Origin: Nonomuraea gerenzanensis
GTDB taxonomy: Bacteria; Actinomycetota; Actinomycetes; Streptosporangiales; Streptosporangiaceae
Assembly: GCF_020215645.1 (NCBI RefSeq)
Contig: NZ_CP084058.1
Location: forward strand, 5,890,001 to 5,954,000
DNA: 64,000 nt
Reading direction: 5' to 3'
Each line of letters starts with the position of its first letter. The stretch's first letter is position 1. This document shows, in pieces, positions 43,423 to 53,615 of this stretch. A program made the translations under genes and the position numbers. The notes below the pieces were generated by a model, which was not told where the DNA came from, searched no databases, and saw nothing but the letters and a program-made list of their open reading frames with translations.

Positions 43423-44445
43423 TCAGGGCTGCAGGAGGACCTTGATGGCGCGGCGTTCGTTCATCGCCCGGTACCCCTCGGCCGCCTCCTCCAGCGGCAA
43501 CGTCAGATCGAACACCCGGCCGGGATCGATGACGCGCTCGCCGATCAGCTCGATGAGGTGCGGCAGGTACTGGCGGACGGGGGCGGGGCCGCCGTGCAGG
43601 TGCGCCACGGACATGAACAGCTCATCTCCAGGCAGCGCGACATCGTGGGAGACGCCGACGAACCCGACGTGCCCGCCCGGGCGGGTGGAGTGGATGGCCT
43701 GCATCATCGACTCCTGGGTGCCGACCGCCTCCAGGACGCTGTGCGCGCCGAGCCCGTTCGTCAGCTCGTTGATGGCGGCCACGCCGTCCTCGCCGCGTTC
43801 GGTGACGATGTCGGTGGCGCCGAAGTGGCGGGCCAGCTCCTGGCGGGGGGCGTGGCGGCTCATGGCGATGACGCGTTCGGCGCCGAGCTGCCTGGCGGCC
43901 AGGACCCCGCACAGGCCGACCGCGCCGTCACCGACGACGGCGACGGTCTTGCCGGGCCCCGCCTGGGCGGCGACGGCGGCGAACCAGCCGGTGCCCAGCA
44001 CGTCGGAGGCGGCCAGCAGGCCCGGCACCAGGTCCGCCTCCGGCATGCCGGGGGTGGCCACCAGGGTGCCGTCGGCCAGCGGGATCCGGGCGTACTGTGA
44101 CTGGGTGCCGATGGTGCCCATCAGCACGCGCTGCACGCACGCGCACTGGTAGCCGGACCGGCAGATCTCACACGTGTTGTCGGAGGCGCAGAACGAGCCG
44201 ACCACGAACTGGCCCGGCCGGATCGTGGTGACCTGGCTGCCGACCTCCTCCACCACGCCGACGTACTCGTGCCCCATCGGCGCGGGGCCCTCGGCCTCGT
44301 CCACCCCGCGATAGGGCCACAGGTCGGAGCCGCAGATGCAGGTGGCGGTCAGGCGGATGATCGCGTCCGTCGGCTCGACGATGGCCGGGTCCGGGCGGTC
44401 CTCGACGCGGACGTCGCCCGGGGCGTACAGAACTGCTCCTCGCAT
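43423..44445 (-). CDS. Zinc-dependent alcohol dehydrogenase (MDR family)
   Basis: The 340-residue product has the catalytic zinc ligands (CICGSDLWPYRG, GHEYVGVVEEVG), structural zinc cysteines (DNTCEICRSGYQCACVQ) in a slightly altered arrangement, and the NAD(P) fold motif VAVVGDGAVGLCGVLAA. ATG 44445 has AAGGAG at good spacing; the frame beyond is not conserved in type. Members oxidise or reduce alcohols and aldehydes; substrate unknown. It ends 137 bases from the PQQ-type gene. Confidence 0.9.
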   Translation of the reverse strand: MRGAVLYAPGDVRVEDRPDPAIVEPTDAIIRLTATCICGSDLWPYRGVDEAEGPAPMGHEYVGVVEEVGSQVTTIRPGQFVVGSFCASDNTCEICRSGYQCACVQRVLMGTIGTQSQYARIPLADGTLVATPGMPEADLVPGLLAASDVLGTGWFAAVAAQAGPGKTVAVVGDGAVGLCGVLAARQLGAERVIAMSRHAPRQELARHFGATDIVTERGEDGVAAINELTNGLGAHSVLEAVGTQESMMQAIHSTRPGGHVGFVGVSHDVALPGDELFMSVAHLHGGPAPVRQYLPHLIELIGERVIDPGRVFDLTLPLEEAAEGYRAMNERRAIKVLLQP

Positions 44446-44673
44446 GATGGCATCTCCTTGGCTGGCCATGAGTCCGGGCGGGCTGGTTGCCTGGCATGCC
44501 GTGCCGGCGCGCGAGGCCCGCCTCCCCCTTCAGGTCTCCCGCTTTCCGTATCCGGGCCGGATGGTCACCGCCCCACCAGAAGATGGCCTCCGGCAGGACG
44601 TTGCTTTGCCCGCCCGGATTCGTCCGGCGGTGCCGGTCAGGTGACCGGCTGTGTCGCCGGCTGTGTCGGCGCT

Positions 44674-44790
44674 GGGATCACCCCGCAGCAGGCGGGCGGC
44701 ACCGCGTGCCCCGGGCCGCGCCGCGAGGAGGCCGCCGTGCCGGCCGGAGTGAGCACCGACTACTGCACCCGGCTGGAGAAGGGCCGCGTC
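44674..44790 (+). pseudogene. Remnant of an XRE/MmyB-type HTH
   Basis: One frame reads ITPQQAGGTACPGPRREEAA, VPAGVSTDYCTRLEKGR. This is a damaged copy of the segment LTPGQVGLP...VPGLRREEVAVLAGVSTEWYTRLEKG found intact at 29.3 kb. There is no continuation into a ligand domain. Confidence 0.55.
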
Positions 44791-44819
44791 GAAGGGCTCA
44801 GGCGCGCAGCCCGCGCTGC

Positions 44820-45300
44820 AGGGCGTCGAGGATGTCGGGGAGCATCTTTCTGGACACCCTGGTGCGTGGGTCCGCGCGGCTGGCCGAGTGCCGTGTGGGT
44901 GTCGGTGAGGTGTGCGCCGATCCTGGCGGGGACGTCCGCCGCGCGGTGGTGATGTCCGCGGGGGCGGCCGCGGCGCTGCTGGAGCGGCCTGCTCCGCCAC
45001 CGGGGCGCAGCGGGGAGGCGCTGGTGGAGGTCGCGTTGTCCGGCACGGCTCCGGAGGCCGATTGGGCGCGTGCCCTGCGCCTCATGGGGCTCGACCCGCA
45101 CACGCCGCCGCGGGTCGCGGCGCTCACCCCCGCCCACGACGTTTCGGCGCGCGCTCTTTCGGACGGTGGCGTTCGCTCGGCCTGTCTCGGCGACCTGCGA
45201 GCGGTGCTCTTCTGCCCACCACCGCCTGCCCATAACCGCCCTCTCGGCTTCCCGCTCGGCACCACCGCCGGGCGGCTGCGGCTGCACCTCGCCCTCGTCC
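44820..45300 (+). pseudogene. Possible PucR-type regulator fragment
   Basis: In another frame FLDTLVRGSARLAECRVGVG, EALVEVALSGTAPEADWARA and LRLMGLDPHTPPRVAALTPA resemble PucR/CdaR-family regulators. The frame lacks the expected C-terminal HTH and continues into low-complexity sequence. Assignment by eye only. Confidence 0.4.
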
Positions 45301-45508
45301 TGCGTCACCCGCGACCACCCCTGAACGCCGTCACCCCGCCTGCAAGCGGAGTGCAAGCGCGCCCGGCGATGATCCCCCGGAGAAGATCGCCGCACCCCGT
45401 GCGGACCGGCGACGCGTAGATCAGGAACGGCATGACAGTCACCCCCCTCACCCCCAGGCCCGCACGCCCGCACGCAGCACGCCCGCACGCGACACGGCGG
45501 CCGGCATC

Positions 45509-46441
45509 ATGAACGCCCTCGTCCTGCACCCGGACCTGCCCGAGGCGCACCGCCGGGCGATGGCCGCCCACCCCGACCTCCTGCCACCCCCGCCGCGGCG
45601 GCCCGCGTGGGGCGGCCGCACGGCCGGCGACGTCCTGGCGGCGCTGGCGCTGTCGGCGTTGTGCGGCTTCGTGCCTCTCCTGCCGGCGCTCGCCCGCCGG
45701 GACCGCCGCCCGCTGCTGGTCGCCGCCGCGGCGCTGCTGCAGGCGGCGCTGCTCGGCGTCTGGATCGGGTACGGCTTCGCGGCGTTCTTCGCCTGCGGCC
45801 TGGCCGTGCAGGCCGTCGCGGCCGTGACACTGCTGGCTCTGGCCGGCGAATCGCCCGTGGCCGGGTACGGCCGCCGCCACAGCGGCCGGTACGTGCACGC
45901 CCGCATGCTGGAGCCCCTGGACGCCGCGCTGCTGGAACGCACCGTGGACGCCACCGCCACCGTGCTCGGCTCGCCGCTCGACCGCGACGGCCTGCTCGAC
46001 AGCGTCGCCAACCGGGTCACCCTGCCCCGCCAGGCGTGGGAGATCGCCGAGACGCTGACCGAGCTGACCCGCCTGCGCCGCGAGCAGGACGCCGCCCGCA
46101 CCGGCCGCGTCACCGAGCGCATCTCCACCGTGCTCGCCTCCCAGCAGGAGGCGCTGACGGTCGCCACCCGCGCCCTGGCCAGGCGGATCTCGGCCCTGGA
46201 GGAGTACGCCCGGCGCACCGAGGAGGCGCAGGCCGTCTACGCCGAGTGGCAGACCCTGCAGGACCTGGCCGAGGACGACGACGCCTACCGCGAGCTGCTG
46301 TCCAGGACGGCCCGCGACCCCCTGGCGGCCGAGGAGGTAGGGCTGCTGTCCGAACGCGCGCGCCACCTGCAGGAGTCGCTGCGTGACAGCGTCGAGCAGG
46401 CCCGCCTCGCCGGCTCCGATCTGCTCTCCCGGAAGGCCTGA
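45509..46441 (+). CDS. Membrane protein with a C-terminal helical domain, unknown function
   Basis: The 310-residue product has two or three hydrophobic spans between residues 43 and 110, then a long charged helical region (IAETLTELTRLRREQDAART, RISALEEYARRTEEAQAVYA) likely to form coiled coils inside the cell. ATG 45509 has no strong ribosome site. The next gene starts two bases after its stop, so the two are an operon. I do not recognise a family. Confidence 0.75.
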   Translation: MNALVLHPDLPEAHRRAMAAHPDLLPPPPRRPAWGGRTAGDVLAALALSALCGFVPLLPALARRDRRPLLVAAAALLQAALLGVWIGYGFAAFFACGLAVQAVAAVTLLALAGESPVAGYGRRHSGRYVHARMLEPLDAALLERTVDATATVLGSPLDRDGLLDSVANRVTLPRQAWEIAETLTELTRLRREQDAARTGRVTERISTVLASQQEALTVATRALARRISALEEYARRTEEAQAVYAEWQTLQDLAEDDDAYRELLSRTARDPLAAEEVGLLSERARHLQESLRDSVEQARLAGSDLLSRKA

Positions 46442-46443
46442 CC

Positions 46444-47394
<951 letters not shown>

Positions 47395-47419
47395 ACCGGT
47401 GGGGGTGGCGCTCACGTGG

Positions 47420-47950
47420 CTACAGGCGGCGCTGCAGCAGCATGCCCGGCCACTCCCCCACGGTGAACGGTGCGACGCGGGTGAACCCGCAGCTTTCGTA
47501 GTAGCCCACGAGCCGGCCGTCGTCCCCGGCGTAGCAGTCCACCCGCAGCAGGCCCACGCCCCGGCGGCGCCCCTCCTCGGCGGCCCAGTCGAGCAGGGTG
47601 CGGCCGACGCCGTGGCCGGCGTGGCGGCGGTCGATGACCAGGGCCTGCACGTAGAGCTCGGGCTCGGCGGCCGGGGCGACGTAGTCGTGGGCGGGGCCGA
47701 CGCAGATGCAGCCGGCGGGCTCGCCGCCGTGCTCGGCGATGCGCATGCCGCCGCCGTCGAGCCAGGAGGTGACCTGCCGGGTGCGCTTGGCGTCGCCGGT
47801 GAAGGGGCGGGTGCCCCACTGGCCGGTACGGCCCTGGGCGGTGAGCCAGGCCACGGCCGAGTCGAACATCGCCAGCACGACGGGCACGTCACCGTCGCGG
47901 CCGGCCCGGATGGTGGTGCTGGTGGTGGTGGAGTGCGGGGGGCGGGTCAC
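47420..47950 (-). CDS. GNAT acetyltransferase coupled to an L,D-transpeptidase
   Basis: The 176-residue product has the GNAT acetyl-CoA loop VIDRRHAGHGVGRTLLDWAA and the C-terminal YYESCGFTRVAPF strand. GTG 47950 overlaps the stop of the L,D-transpeptidase gene by four bases (GTGA), which fixes the start. The acetyl acceptor is unknown. Coupling to a cell-wall gene is likely a shared transcript and not proof of a cell-wall role. Confidence 0.88.
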   Translation of the reverse strand: MTRPPHSTTTSTTIRAGRDGDVPVVLAMFDSAVAWLTAQGRTGQWGTRPFTGDAKRTRQVTSWLDGGGMRIAEHGGEPAGCICVGPAHDYVAPAAEPELYVQALVIDRRHAGHGVGRTLLDWAAEEGRRRGVGLLRVDCYAGDDGRLVGYYESCGFTRVAPFTVGEWPGMLLQRRL

Positions 47951-49143
47951 GACTTGCTGCTCTTGTTCAGGGCGCTGCCCTTCTTCCACTGGGAGAACGG
48001 CATCTGCCAGAAGCCCCAGCCGTTGTTCCACTCCAGCGCGCGGTCGGTGCCGGTGATGTCGACGACGTCGCCGCGCTGCACGTTGTCGTAGAACCAGCGG
48101 GCCTGGTCGGGGCGGGCGTTGATGCAGCCGTGGCTGACGTTGCGCACGCCCTGGGCCCAGACGTTGTCCTTGGCGTGGACGTACTCGCCGGAGTTGGAGA
48201 TGCGGACGGCGTGGTTGATCATGACGTCGTAGTAGCCGGGGTCGCCCTTCTTGCGGCCGGGAGAGATCATGCGCACGGGGTTGCCGCGTTCCATGGTGAG
48301 GTGGACGCCGGAGGTGGTGGTGTACTCGCGGGTGGTGGCCATGCCGGCGCTGATGCGCATGGTCTGCACGCGTTTGCCGTCCTTGTAGACGTACATCATC
48401 TTCTTGCGTGTGTCGACCTTGCTGATCTGCTTGGCGCCGATCTTGAGGTTGGCGGTGTAGTCCTTGACCCCGTACAGGCCCTTGCCGCCCTTGATGCCGG
48501 TGATGTCGGCGTTGAAGGTGACCTTCTGGTGGGCGGGCCAGTACTTGGCGGTGCGGTAGATGACGACGGTGTCGTTGATCCAGCGCCAGGCGCCCTCGAC
48601 GGGCTTTTCGGCCTCGATCTCCAGGGCACGCTCGATGGTCGCCTTGTTGTCGACGGGCTGGTTGAAGGTGACGATGATGGGGGCGCCGACGCCGAGGGTC
48701 TCGCCCTTGGCGTTGGGGGTGACGTCGACGACCTGCAGCGCGCGCTCGGGCTTGGCGGTGGTGAAGGTGCTGGTGGCGGTGGTGACGCCGGCGGTGGCCG
48801 AGACGTTGTAGCTGGTGGACGGCTTCAGCGCGGTCTTGGAGACCCAGCGGGTCTTGTCGGCGTTGTACTTGCCTTCGAGCTGCTCGCCGCCGGCTTCGAC
48901 GGTGACGTTGTCGAGCGGGGCGCCGGCGGCGGCGACGATCACTCTTTTCTCGGGGCTGACCTTGGCGGCGCCCTCGTCGGGGGTGATCTTGACGGTGGGG
49001 GCCTGCGGGGTGGCGGTGGTGGTGGCCTGGGAGGCGTCAGGCGGTTGCGCGGCCGGGCCGCCGGAGCACGAGGCCGTCAGGGCAGCCGCCGTGAGCAGCG
49101 CGAGTGCGGTGGCGGGTCTCCTCCAAGCCGGCGCAACGTTCAA
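47947..49143 (-). CDS. L,D-transpeptidase lipoprotein (Ldt)
   Basis: TTG 49143 behind GAGAGGA begins a lipoprotein signal with lipobox LTASC. Two Ig-like domains follow (VKITPDEGAAKVSPEKRVIV; RALQVVDVTPNAKGETLGVG) and then the YkuD catalytic domain with VSHGCINARPDQARWFY, whose Cys is the nucleophile. The 398-residue layout equals actinobacterial Ldt enzymes that make 3-3 cross-links in peptidoglycan and resist most penicillins. The frame extends to 49236 but lacks support. The downstream GNAT gene overlaps by four bases. Confidence 0.92.
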   Translation of the reverse strand: MNVAPAWRRPATALALLTAAALTASCSGGPAAQPPDASQATTTATPQAPTVKITPDEGAAKVSPEKRVIVAAAGAPLDNVTVEAGGEQLEGKYNADKTRWVSKTALKPSTSYNVSATAGVTTATSTFTTAKPERALQVVDVTPNAKGETLGVGAPIIVTFNQPVDNKATIERALEIEAEKPVEGAWRWINDTVVIYRTAKYWPAHQKVTFNADITGIKGGKGLYGVKDYTANLKIGAKQISKVDTRKKMMYVYKDGKRVQTMRISAGMATTREYTTTSGVHLTMERGNPVRMISPGRKKGDPGYYDVMINHAVRISNSGEYVHAKDNVWAQGVRNVSHGCINARPDQARWFYDNVQRGDVVDITGTDRALEWNNGWGFWQMPFSQWKKGSALNKSSKS

Positions 49144-49274
49144 CTCTGTCCTCTCCCCATGGCACCACAATGGCACCCCAAAAACCTTAATGCTCCTGCA
49201 TGTAAGACGCGGAATCCTTTGGGAGAGTTCGATCACATTTCAATTACTTCTGCGGGAAGGGGGTGGCGGGCCGG

Positions 49275-51488
49275 TCAGCGGCGCGTCAGCCGGTGGGTCA
49301 GGCCGGTGTGGCGGCGGCCCGCCCCCTTCGTCCGCACGGCCTGCGCCAGCGCGCGCCGCGAGCCGACGATGACGACGAGCTTCTTGGCCCGCGTGATGGC
49401 GGTGTAGAGCAGGTTGCGCTGCAGCATCATCCAGGCGCTGGTGGCCAGCGGGATGACGACGGCGGGGTACTCGCTGCCCTGGGAGCGGTGGATGGAGACG
49501 GCGTAGGCGTGGGCCAGCTCGTCGAGCTCGTCGAAGGCGTAGTCGACCGCTTCGTCCTCGTCGGTCAGGACGGTCAGCTTGTGCTCGTCGGGGCGGATGT
49601 CGGTGACGATCCCGACGGTGCCGTTGAACACGCCCGCCGCGCCCTTGTCGTAGTTGTTGCGCAGCTGGGTGACCTTGTCGCCGACGCGGAAGACGCGCCC
49701 GCCGTAGCGGCGCTCGGGCATGCCCTCGCGGGCGGGCGTCAACGCCTCCTGCAGGGCGGTGTTCAGGGCGCCCGCGCCGGCGGCGCCCCGGTGCATGGGG
49801 GCCAGGACCTGCACGTCGCGGCGCGGGTCGAGGCGGAAGCGGCGCGGGATGCGGCGGGCCACGACGTCCACGGTCAGCTGGGCGATCTCCTCCGGCTCCT
49901 CGCAGGGGAACAGGAAGAAGTCGGCCATGCCCTCCAGGACGGGGTGGCGGCCGGTGTTGACGCGGTGGGCGTTGACGACGACGCCCGACTCCTGCGCCTG
50001 GCGGAAGATCTGGGTCAGGCGCACGCGCGGGATGTCGTCGGCGGCCAGCAGGTCCTTGAGCACTTCGCCGGCGCCGACGGACGGCAGCTGGTCCACGTCC
50101 CCCACGAACAGCAGGTGCGCGCCGGGGGCGACGGCCTTGACGAGCTTGTTGGCCAGCAGCAGGTCGAGCATGGACGCCTCGTCCACCACCACCAGGTCGG
50201 CGTCCAGGGGGTTGTCGCGGTCGAAGGTGGCCTCGCCGCCGGGGCGCAGCTGCAGCAGCCGGTGCACGGTGGTGGCCTCGTGGCCGGTCAGCTCGGCCAG
50301 GCGCTTGGCGGCCCGGCCGGTGGGTGCGGCCAGGATGACCCTGGCGCGCTTGGCGCGGGCCAGCAGCACGATGGAGCGCACGGTGAAGCTCTTGCCGCAG
50401 CCGGGGCCGCCGGTCAGCACGGCGACCTTCTCGGTGAGCGCCAGCCGGACGGCCTGGCGCTGCTCGTCGGCCAGCTCGGCGCCGGTCTGGCCGTGCAGCC
50501 AGGTCTCGGCGCGCTCCCAGTCGACGTCGGCGAACGCCTTGAGCCGGTCGTGGCCGTGGCGCAGCAGGGTGAGCAGGCCGCCGGCCAGGGCGGTCTCGGC
50601 GCGGTGGAAGGGCGGCAGGTAGACGGCCGGGACGTCGTTGTCACCGGCGGGGACCAGCTCGCGCACGACGCCCTCCTCGGCGACGAGCTCCTCCAGGCAG
50701 CCGGTGATCAGGTCGGGCGGCACGTCGAGGATCTTGACGGCGTCGGCGACGAGGTTGGGCGCCGGCAGGTAGCAGTGGCCGTCGTCGGCGGCCTGCGACA
50801 GGGTGTAGCGCAGCCCGGCCTTGACGCGTTCGGGGCTGTCGTGGGGGATGCCGACGGCCTGGGCGATGGTGTCGGCGGTCTTGAAGCCGATGCCCCACAC
50901 GTCGTCGGCCAGCTTGTACGGCTGGCTCTTGACGACGGAGATGGAGGTGTCGCCGTACTGCTTGAAGATGCGCACGGCGATGGAGGTGGACACGCCGACC
51001 CCCTGCAGGAAGATCATCACCTCCTTGATGATCTTCTGTTCCTCCCAGGCGGCGGCGATCATCTTCGTCCGCTTGGGGCCCAGCCCCGGCACCTCCACCA
51101 GGCGTTCGGGCTGCTGCTCGATGACGTCCAGGGTGGCGGTGCCGAAGTGGTCGACGATCCGCTCGGCCATCTTGGGGCCGATGCCCTTGATCAGGCCGGA
51201 GCCCAGGTAGCGGCGGATGCCCTGGACGGTGGCGGGCAGCACGGTGGAGTAGGACCACACCTCGAACTGGCGGCCGTAGCGCGGGTGGGAGGTCCAGCGG
51301 CCGCGCAGCCGCAGCGACTCGCCGACCTGCGCGCCGAGCAGGGGGCCGACGACGGTCAGCAGGTCGGCGCCGGAGCGTTCGGTGGCCACGCGGGCGATGG
51401 TGTAGCCGGTCTCCTCGTTGGCGTAGGTGATGCGTTCGAGGACCGCGTCGATCGTCGACGCGGGAGGACCCTCCGCCCCTTGCTTCAC
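49275..51488 (-). CDS. recD2: RecD2-type ATP-dependent DNA helicase
   Basis: The 737-residue product has the RecD2 N-terminal OB-like and helix-hairpin-helix region (GIGPKMAERIVDHFG; VPGLGPKRTKMIAAAW), Walker A GGPGCGKSF, DEASMLDLLL, GDVDQLPSVGAGEVL, and C-terminal VSIHRSQGSEYPAVVIP with YTAITRAKKLVVIVG. RecD2 is a 5'-3' helicase that works without RecBC and helps with replication stress and repair. GTG 51488 follows an AAAGGGG site. It stands alone. Confidence 0.93.
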   Translation of the reverse strand: MKQGAEGPPASTIDAVLERITYANEETGYTIARVATERSGADLLTVVGPLLGAQVGESLRLRGRWTSHPRYGRQFEVWSYSTVLPATVQGIRRYLGSGLIKGIGPKMAERIVDHFGTATLDVIEQQPERLVEVPGLGPKRTKMIAAAWEEQKIIKEVMIFLQGVGVSTSIAVRIFKQYGDTSISVVKSQPYKLADDVWGIGFKTADTIAQAVGIPHDSPERVKAGLRYTLSQAADDGHCYLPAPNLVADAVKILDVPPDLITGCLEELVAEEGVVRELVPAGDNDVPAVYLPPFHRAETALAGGLLTLLRHGHDRLKAFADVDWERAETWLHGQTGAELADEQRQAVRLALTEKVAVLTGGPGCGKSFTVRSIVLLARAKRARVILAAPTGRAAKRLAELTGHEATTVHRLLQLRPGGEATFDRDNPLDADLVVVDEASMLDLLLANKLVKAVAPGAHLLFVGDVDQLPSVGAGEVLKDLLAADDIPRVRLTQIFRQAQESGVVVNAHRVNTGRHPVLEGMADFFLFPCEEPEEIAQLTVDVVARRIPRRFRLDPRRDVQVLAPMHRGAAGAGALNTALQEALTPAREGMPERRYGGRVFRVGDKVTQLRNNYDKGAAGVFNGTVGIVTDIRPDEHKLTVLTDEDEAVDYAFDELDELAHAYAVSIHRSQGSEYPAVVIPLATSAWMMLQRNLLYTAITRAKKLVVIVGSRRALAQAVRTKGAGRRHTGLTHRLTRR

Positions 51489-51655
51489 CCGGAACCCCTT
51501 TCCCGCCTGTGCTTTTCGGCCAGATTAGAGCAGCCGGCCGACAGACGGAGGCCCGCACCGTCGCGGCCGGTGAAGCACTCGTGAAGCGGATCTGAAGGGC
51601 CCCGCTGTCAGGGTGGGCGGCGTAGCGAACGGCACACCCGAGCCGAGAAGGGCCG

Positions 51656-52168
51656 ATGCTCATGGCACCGACGCCACACCCGCCATCCCCGCCGCGAACG
51701 AGAAGAACGCTCCTGGCCACCGCATTCATGCTGATCTGCGCGCTGCTGCTGCCGGCGACCGCCCCGGCGGCGGCGCGGGCGCAGGAGGAACCGCAGGAAG
51801 GGACGCCGCAGGCCGCCGACGCCTGGACCCCGGCCCTGACCCCGTTCAGCGGCCCCAAGGAGAAGCTGCACCGCAACGTCAGCACCGAGACCCGCAACAG
51901 GCTGCTGGCCGAGTGCTGGCCCGGGTTCCTGTGCGTGGCCGCCGGTGAGGGCGACGGGCAGCACAGCGTGTGGGAGCTGTACTACTGCACCGAACGTTCG
52001 CTGTCCGACTTCCTGGGCGCCGGCGCGGTCACCAACAGCCAGGGCGGCAACGCCTCGGCCCGGCTGCTGCGGCAGGACAGGAGCGTGTACATGACGGTCC
52101 CGGCCGACTACCGCGTGCCCAAGCGCGTCGATCCCTGGGATCCGGTCTGGTACATCGACGTGTGCTGA
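51656..52168 (+). CDS. Secreted small protein, peptidase-inhibitor (I36)-like
   Basis: The 170-residue product has a signal peptide (Arg-rich start, hydrophobic to about residue 40, AAARA). The mature part has four cysteines in CWPGFLCVAAGEGDGQHSVW, ELYYCTERSLSDFLGAGAVT and the C-terminal VC, a spacing similar to I36 inhibitors and their crystallin-like fold. That assignment is tentative. ATG 51656 or 51662 could be the start, after GAGAAGGG. Confidence 0.7.
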   Translation: MLMAPTPHPPSPPRTRRTLLATAFMLICALLLPATAPAAARAQEEPQEGTPQAADAWTPALTPFSGPKEKLHRNVSTETRNRLLAECWPGFLCVAAGEGDGQHSVWELYYCTERSLSDFLGAGAVTNSQGGNASARLLRQDRSVYMTVPADYRVPKRVDPWDPVWYIDVC

Positions 52169-52265
52169 TCCGCACGGCGGTTTGCCCGCGCTTGAAACAA
52201 CCCGATACATCGCGGCTCGCCGGGGTAGTCGAAGGCTTTCCGTCGATCACTACGGAGGAAGCGAT

Positions 52266-52451
52266 ATGGGTCTGAGCTACCGGAAGTCGATCAAGTTCGG
52301 TCCGTTCCGGCTGAACCTGTCGAACCGCGGGGTCGGGCACAGCTGGGGCAACCGGCTGTTCCGGGTGACGCGCGGCGCCGACGGGCGCCGTACGGTGTCG
52401 GTGAACCTGCCCGGCGGCTTCACCTGGCGCAAGACCCGCGCCCGCCGATGA
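52266..52451 (+). CDS. DUF4236 protein
   Basis: A 61-residue protein: MGLSYRKSIKFGPFRLNLSN and RGVGHSWGNRLFRVTRGADG, a Gly- and aromatic-rich small sheet found in many actinomycetes as DUF4236. ATG 52266 has GGAGG eight bases upstream. A very strong terminator begins 13 bases after its stop. Function unknown. Confidence 0.85.
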   Translation: MGLSYRKSIKFGPFRLNLSNRGVGHSWGNRLFRVTRGADGRRTVSVNLPGGFTWRKTRARR

Positions 52452-52463
52452 GGACCACCGCCC

Positions 52464-52500
52464 GGCAAGGGGCGCGGGCGGCAAGCCCGCGCCCCTTGCC
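52464..52500. terminator. Perfect 16 bp hairpin terminator
   Basis: GGCAAGGGGCGCGGGC (52464-52479) pairs completely with GCCCGCGCCCCTTGCC (52485-52500), loop GGCAA. No T-run follows, common in GC-rich actinomycetes. Confidence 0.82.
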
Positions 52501-52574
52501 GTGGCGCGGGACCGCCGCCGTCCAGCACACTGCCTGCAACGGACGCACCTGCGGCGGCGGGAGGCACGACGGCG

Positions 52575-53597
52575 ATGCCCACACGGCCCCCATGGCCCGC
52601 ATGGCCCGCATGGCCTCCCACACGGCTCCCACGGCCCACACGCGCGTCCCTGCTGCTGGCGGCCGTGCTGCTGGCCGCCCGCTGCGGCGGCGCACCAACC
52701 GGCTCTGAGACGCCGGCGCCCGCGCCTCCGGCGGCGGCGCGGCACGCCAGCAGCGGCTGCCAGGCCACGCGGCCCCTGGAGCCCGGCACCCACCGGCTGC
52801 GCTCGGGCGGCCTCGAACGCCGCTTCCTGCTGTCGCTGCCCGCCGGCGACGGCCCCCACCCCGTCCTGCTCGACCTGCATGGCCTCGGCTCCAGCGCCGC
52901 CCAGCAGTCCGCCTACGGCCGGCTGCCCGAGCAGGGCTCGCGCCGCGGCTACGTCGTCGCCACCCCGCAGGCCGCCGGCGGCCGCATGGGCTGGACGCTG
53001 CCGCACACCGCCGGGCCCGACGACACCGCGTTCCTGACCGCCCTGCTCGACCACCTGGAGCAGGGCCTGTGCGTCGACCGGCGGCGCCAGTTCGCCGCCG
53101 GCCTGTCCTACGGCGCCGCGATGGCCACCTCGCTGCTGTGCGTCATGGACGGCCGCCTGGTCGGCGTGGCCGCCGTCGCCGGGCTCAACATCGTGCGCCC
53201 CTGCCGGGACCGGCCGCCGCCCGCCACCCTGGTGGCCTTCCACGGCACCGCCGACCGCATCGTCCCCTACCGCGGCGGCCACCCCTTCCAGGACGCCCGC
53301 GGCGACCTGCGCGCACTGGCCGACCTGGTCGTGCTCGACCCCGTCGAGCGGGCCGCGGCCGGCTGGGCCGCGCTGCTCGGCTGCTCCGGCCGCGCCACCA
53401 CACCCCTGTCCCCGCGGATACGGGTGCGTGACTGGAAAACCTGCCCCGGCGGCACCACACTGCGCCTGTACACGATCGACGGAGGCGGGCACACCTGGCC
53501 CGGCCCCATCGAGGTGCCCTGGCTCGGGGCCACCGCCCGCGACCTGGACGCCACCCGGCTCATCCTCGACGCCTTCGACCGCGCCCCCTCCCGCTGA
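52575..53597 (+). CDS. LpqC-like esterase (PHB-depolymerase family)
   Basis: The 340-residue product has LLDLHGLGSSAAQQSAYGRL, the nucleophile elbow AAGLSYGAAMATSLLC, the acid strand VAFHGTADRIVPYRGG and catalytic His in DGGGHTWPGP, the order of LpqC/feruloyl-esterase proteins. The N-terminal region has a hydrophobic run ending LLAARCGG. That resembles a lipobox except for Arg before Cys, so lipid attachment is doubtful. The early codons are in a repeated CATGGCCCG tract, and the true start could be one of several ATGs there. Confidence 0.83.
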   Translation: MPTRPPWPAWPAWPPTRLPRPTRASLLLAAVLLAARCGGAPTGSETPAPAPPAAARHASSGCQATRPLEPGTHRLRSGGLERRFLLSLPAGDGPHPVLLDLHGLGSSAAQQSAYGRLPEQGSRRGYVVATPQAAGGRMGWTLPHTAGPDDTAFLTALLDHLEQGLCVDRRRQFAAGLSYGAAMATSLLCVMDGRLVGVAAVAGLNIVRPCRDRPPPATLVAFHGTADRIVPYRGGHPFQDARGDLRALADLVVLDPVERAAAGWAALLGCSGRATTPLSPRIRVRDWKTCPGGTTLRLYTIDGGGHTWPGPIEVPWLGATARDLDATRLILDAFDRAPSR

Positions 53598-53615
53598 CGT
53601 CCCAAGGAGTGCAGC

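Larger units (their letters stand above)
44446..45508. other. About 1.06 kb of decayed regulator sequence and intergenic DNA
   Basis: No intact gene. Two stretches look like broken regulators (listed separately). The rest, including 45300-45508, is GC-rich with short Pro/Ala/His repeats and no recognisable signal. Confidence 0.55.

Noticed and set aside
48130..49407. Gly/Val/Asp-rich open frame opposite the L,D-transpeptidase gene
   Set aside because: Antisense of a well-supported enzyme; sequence is low complexity.
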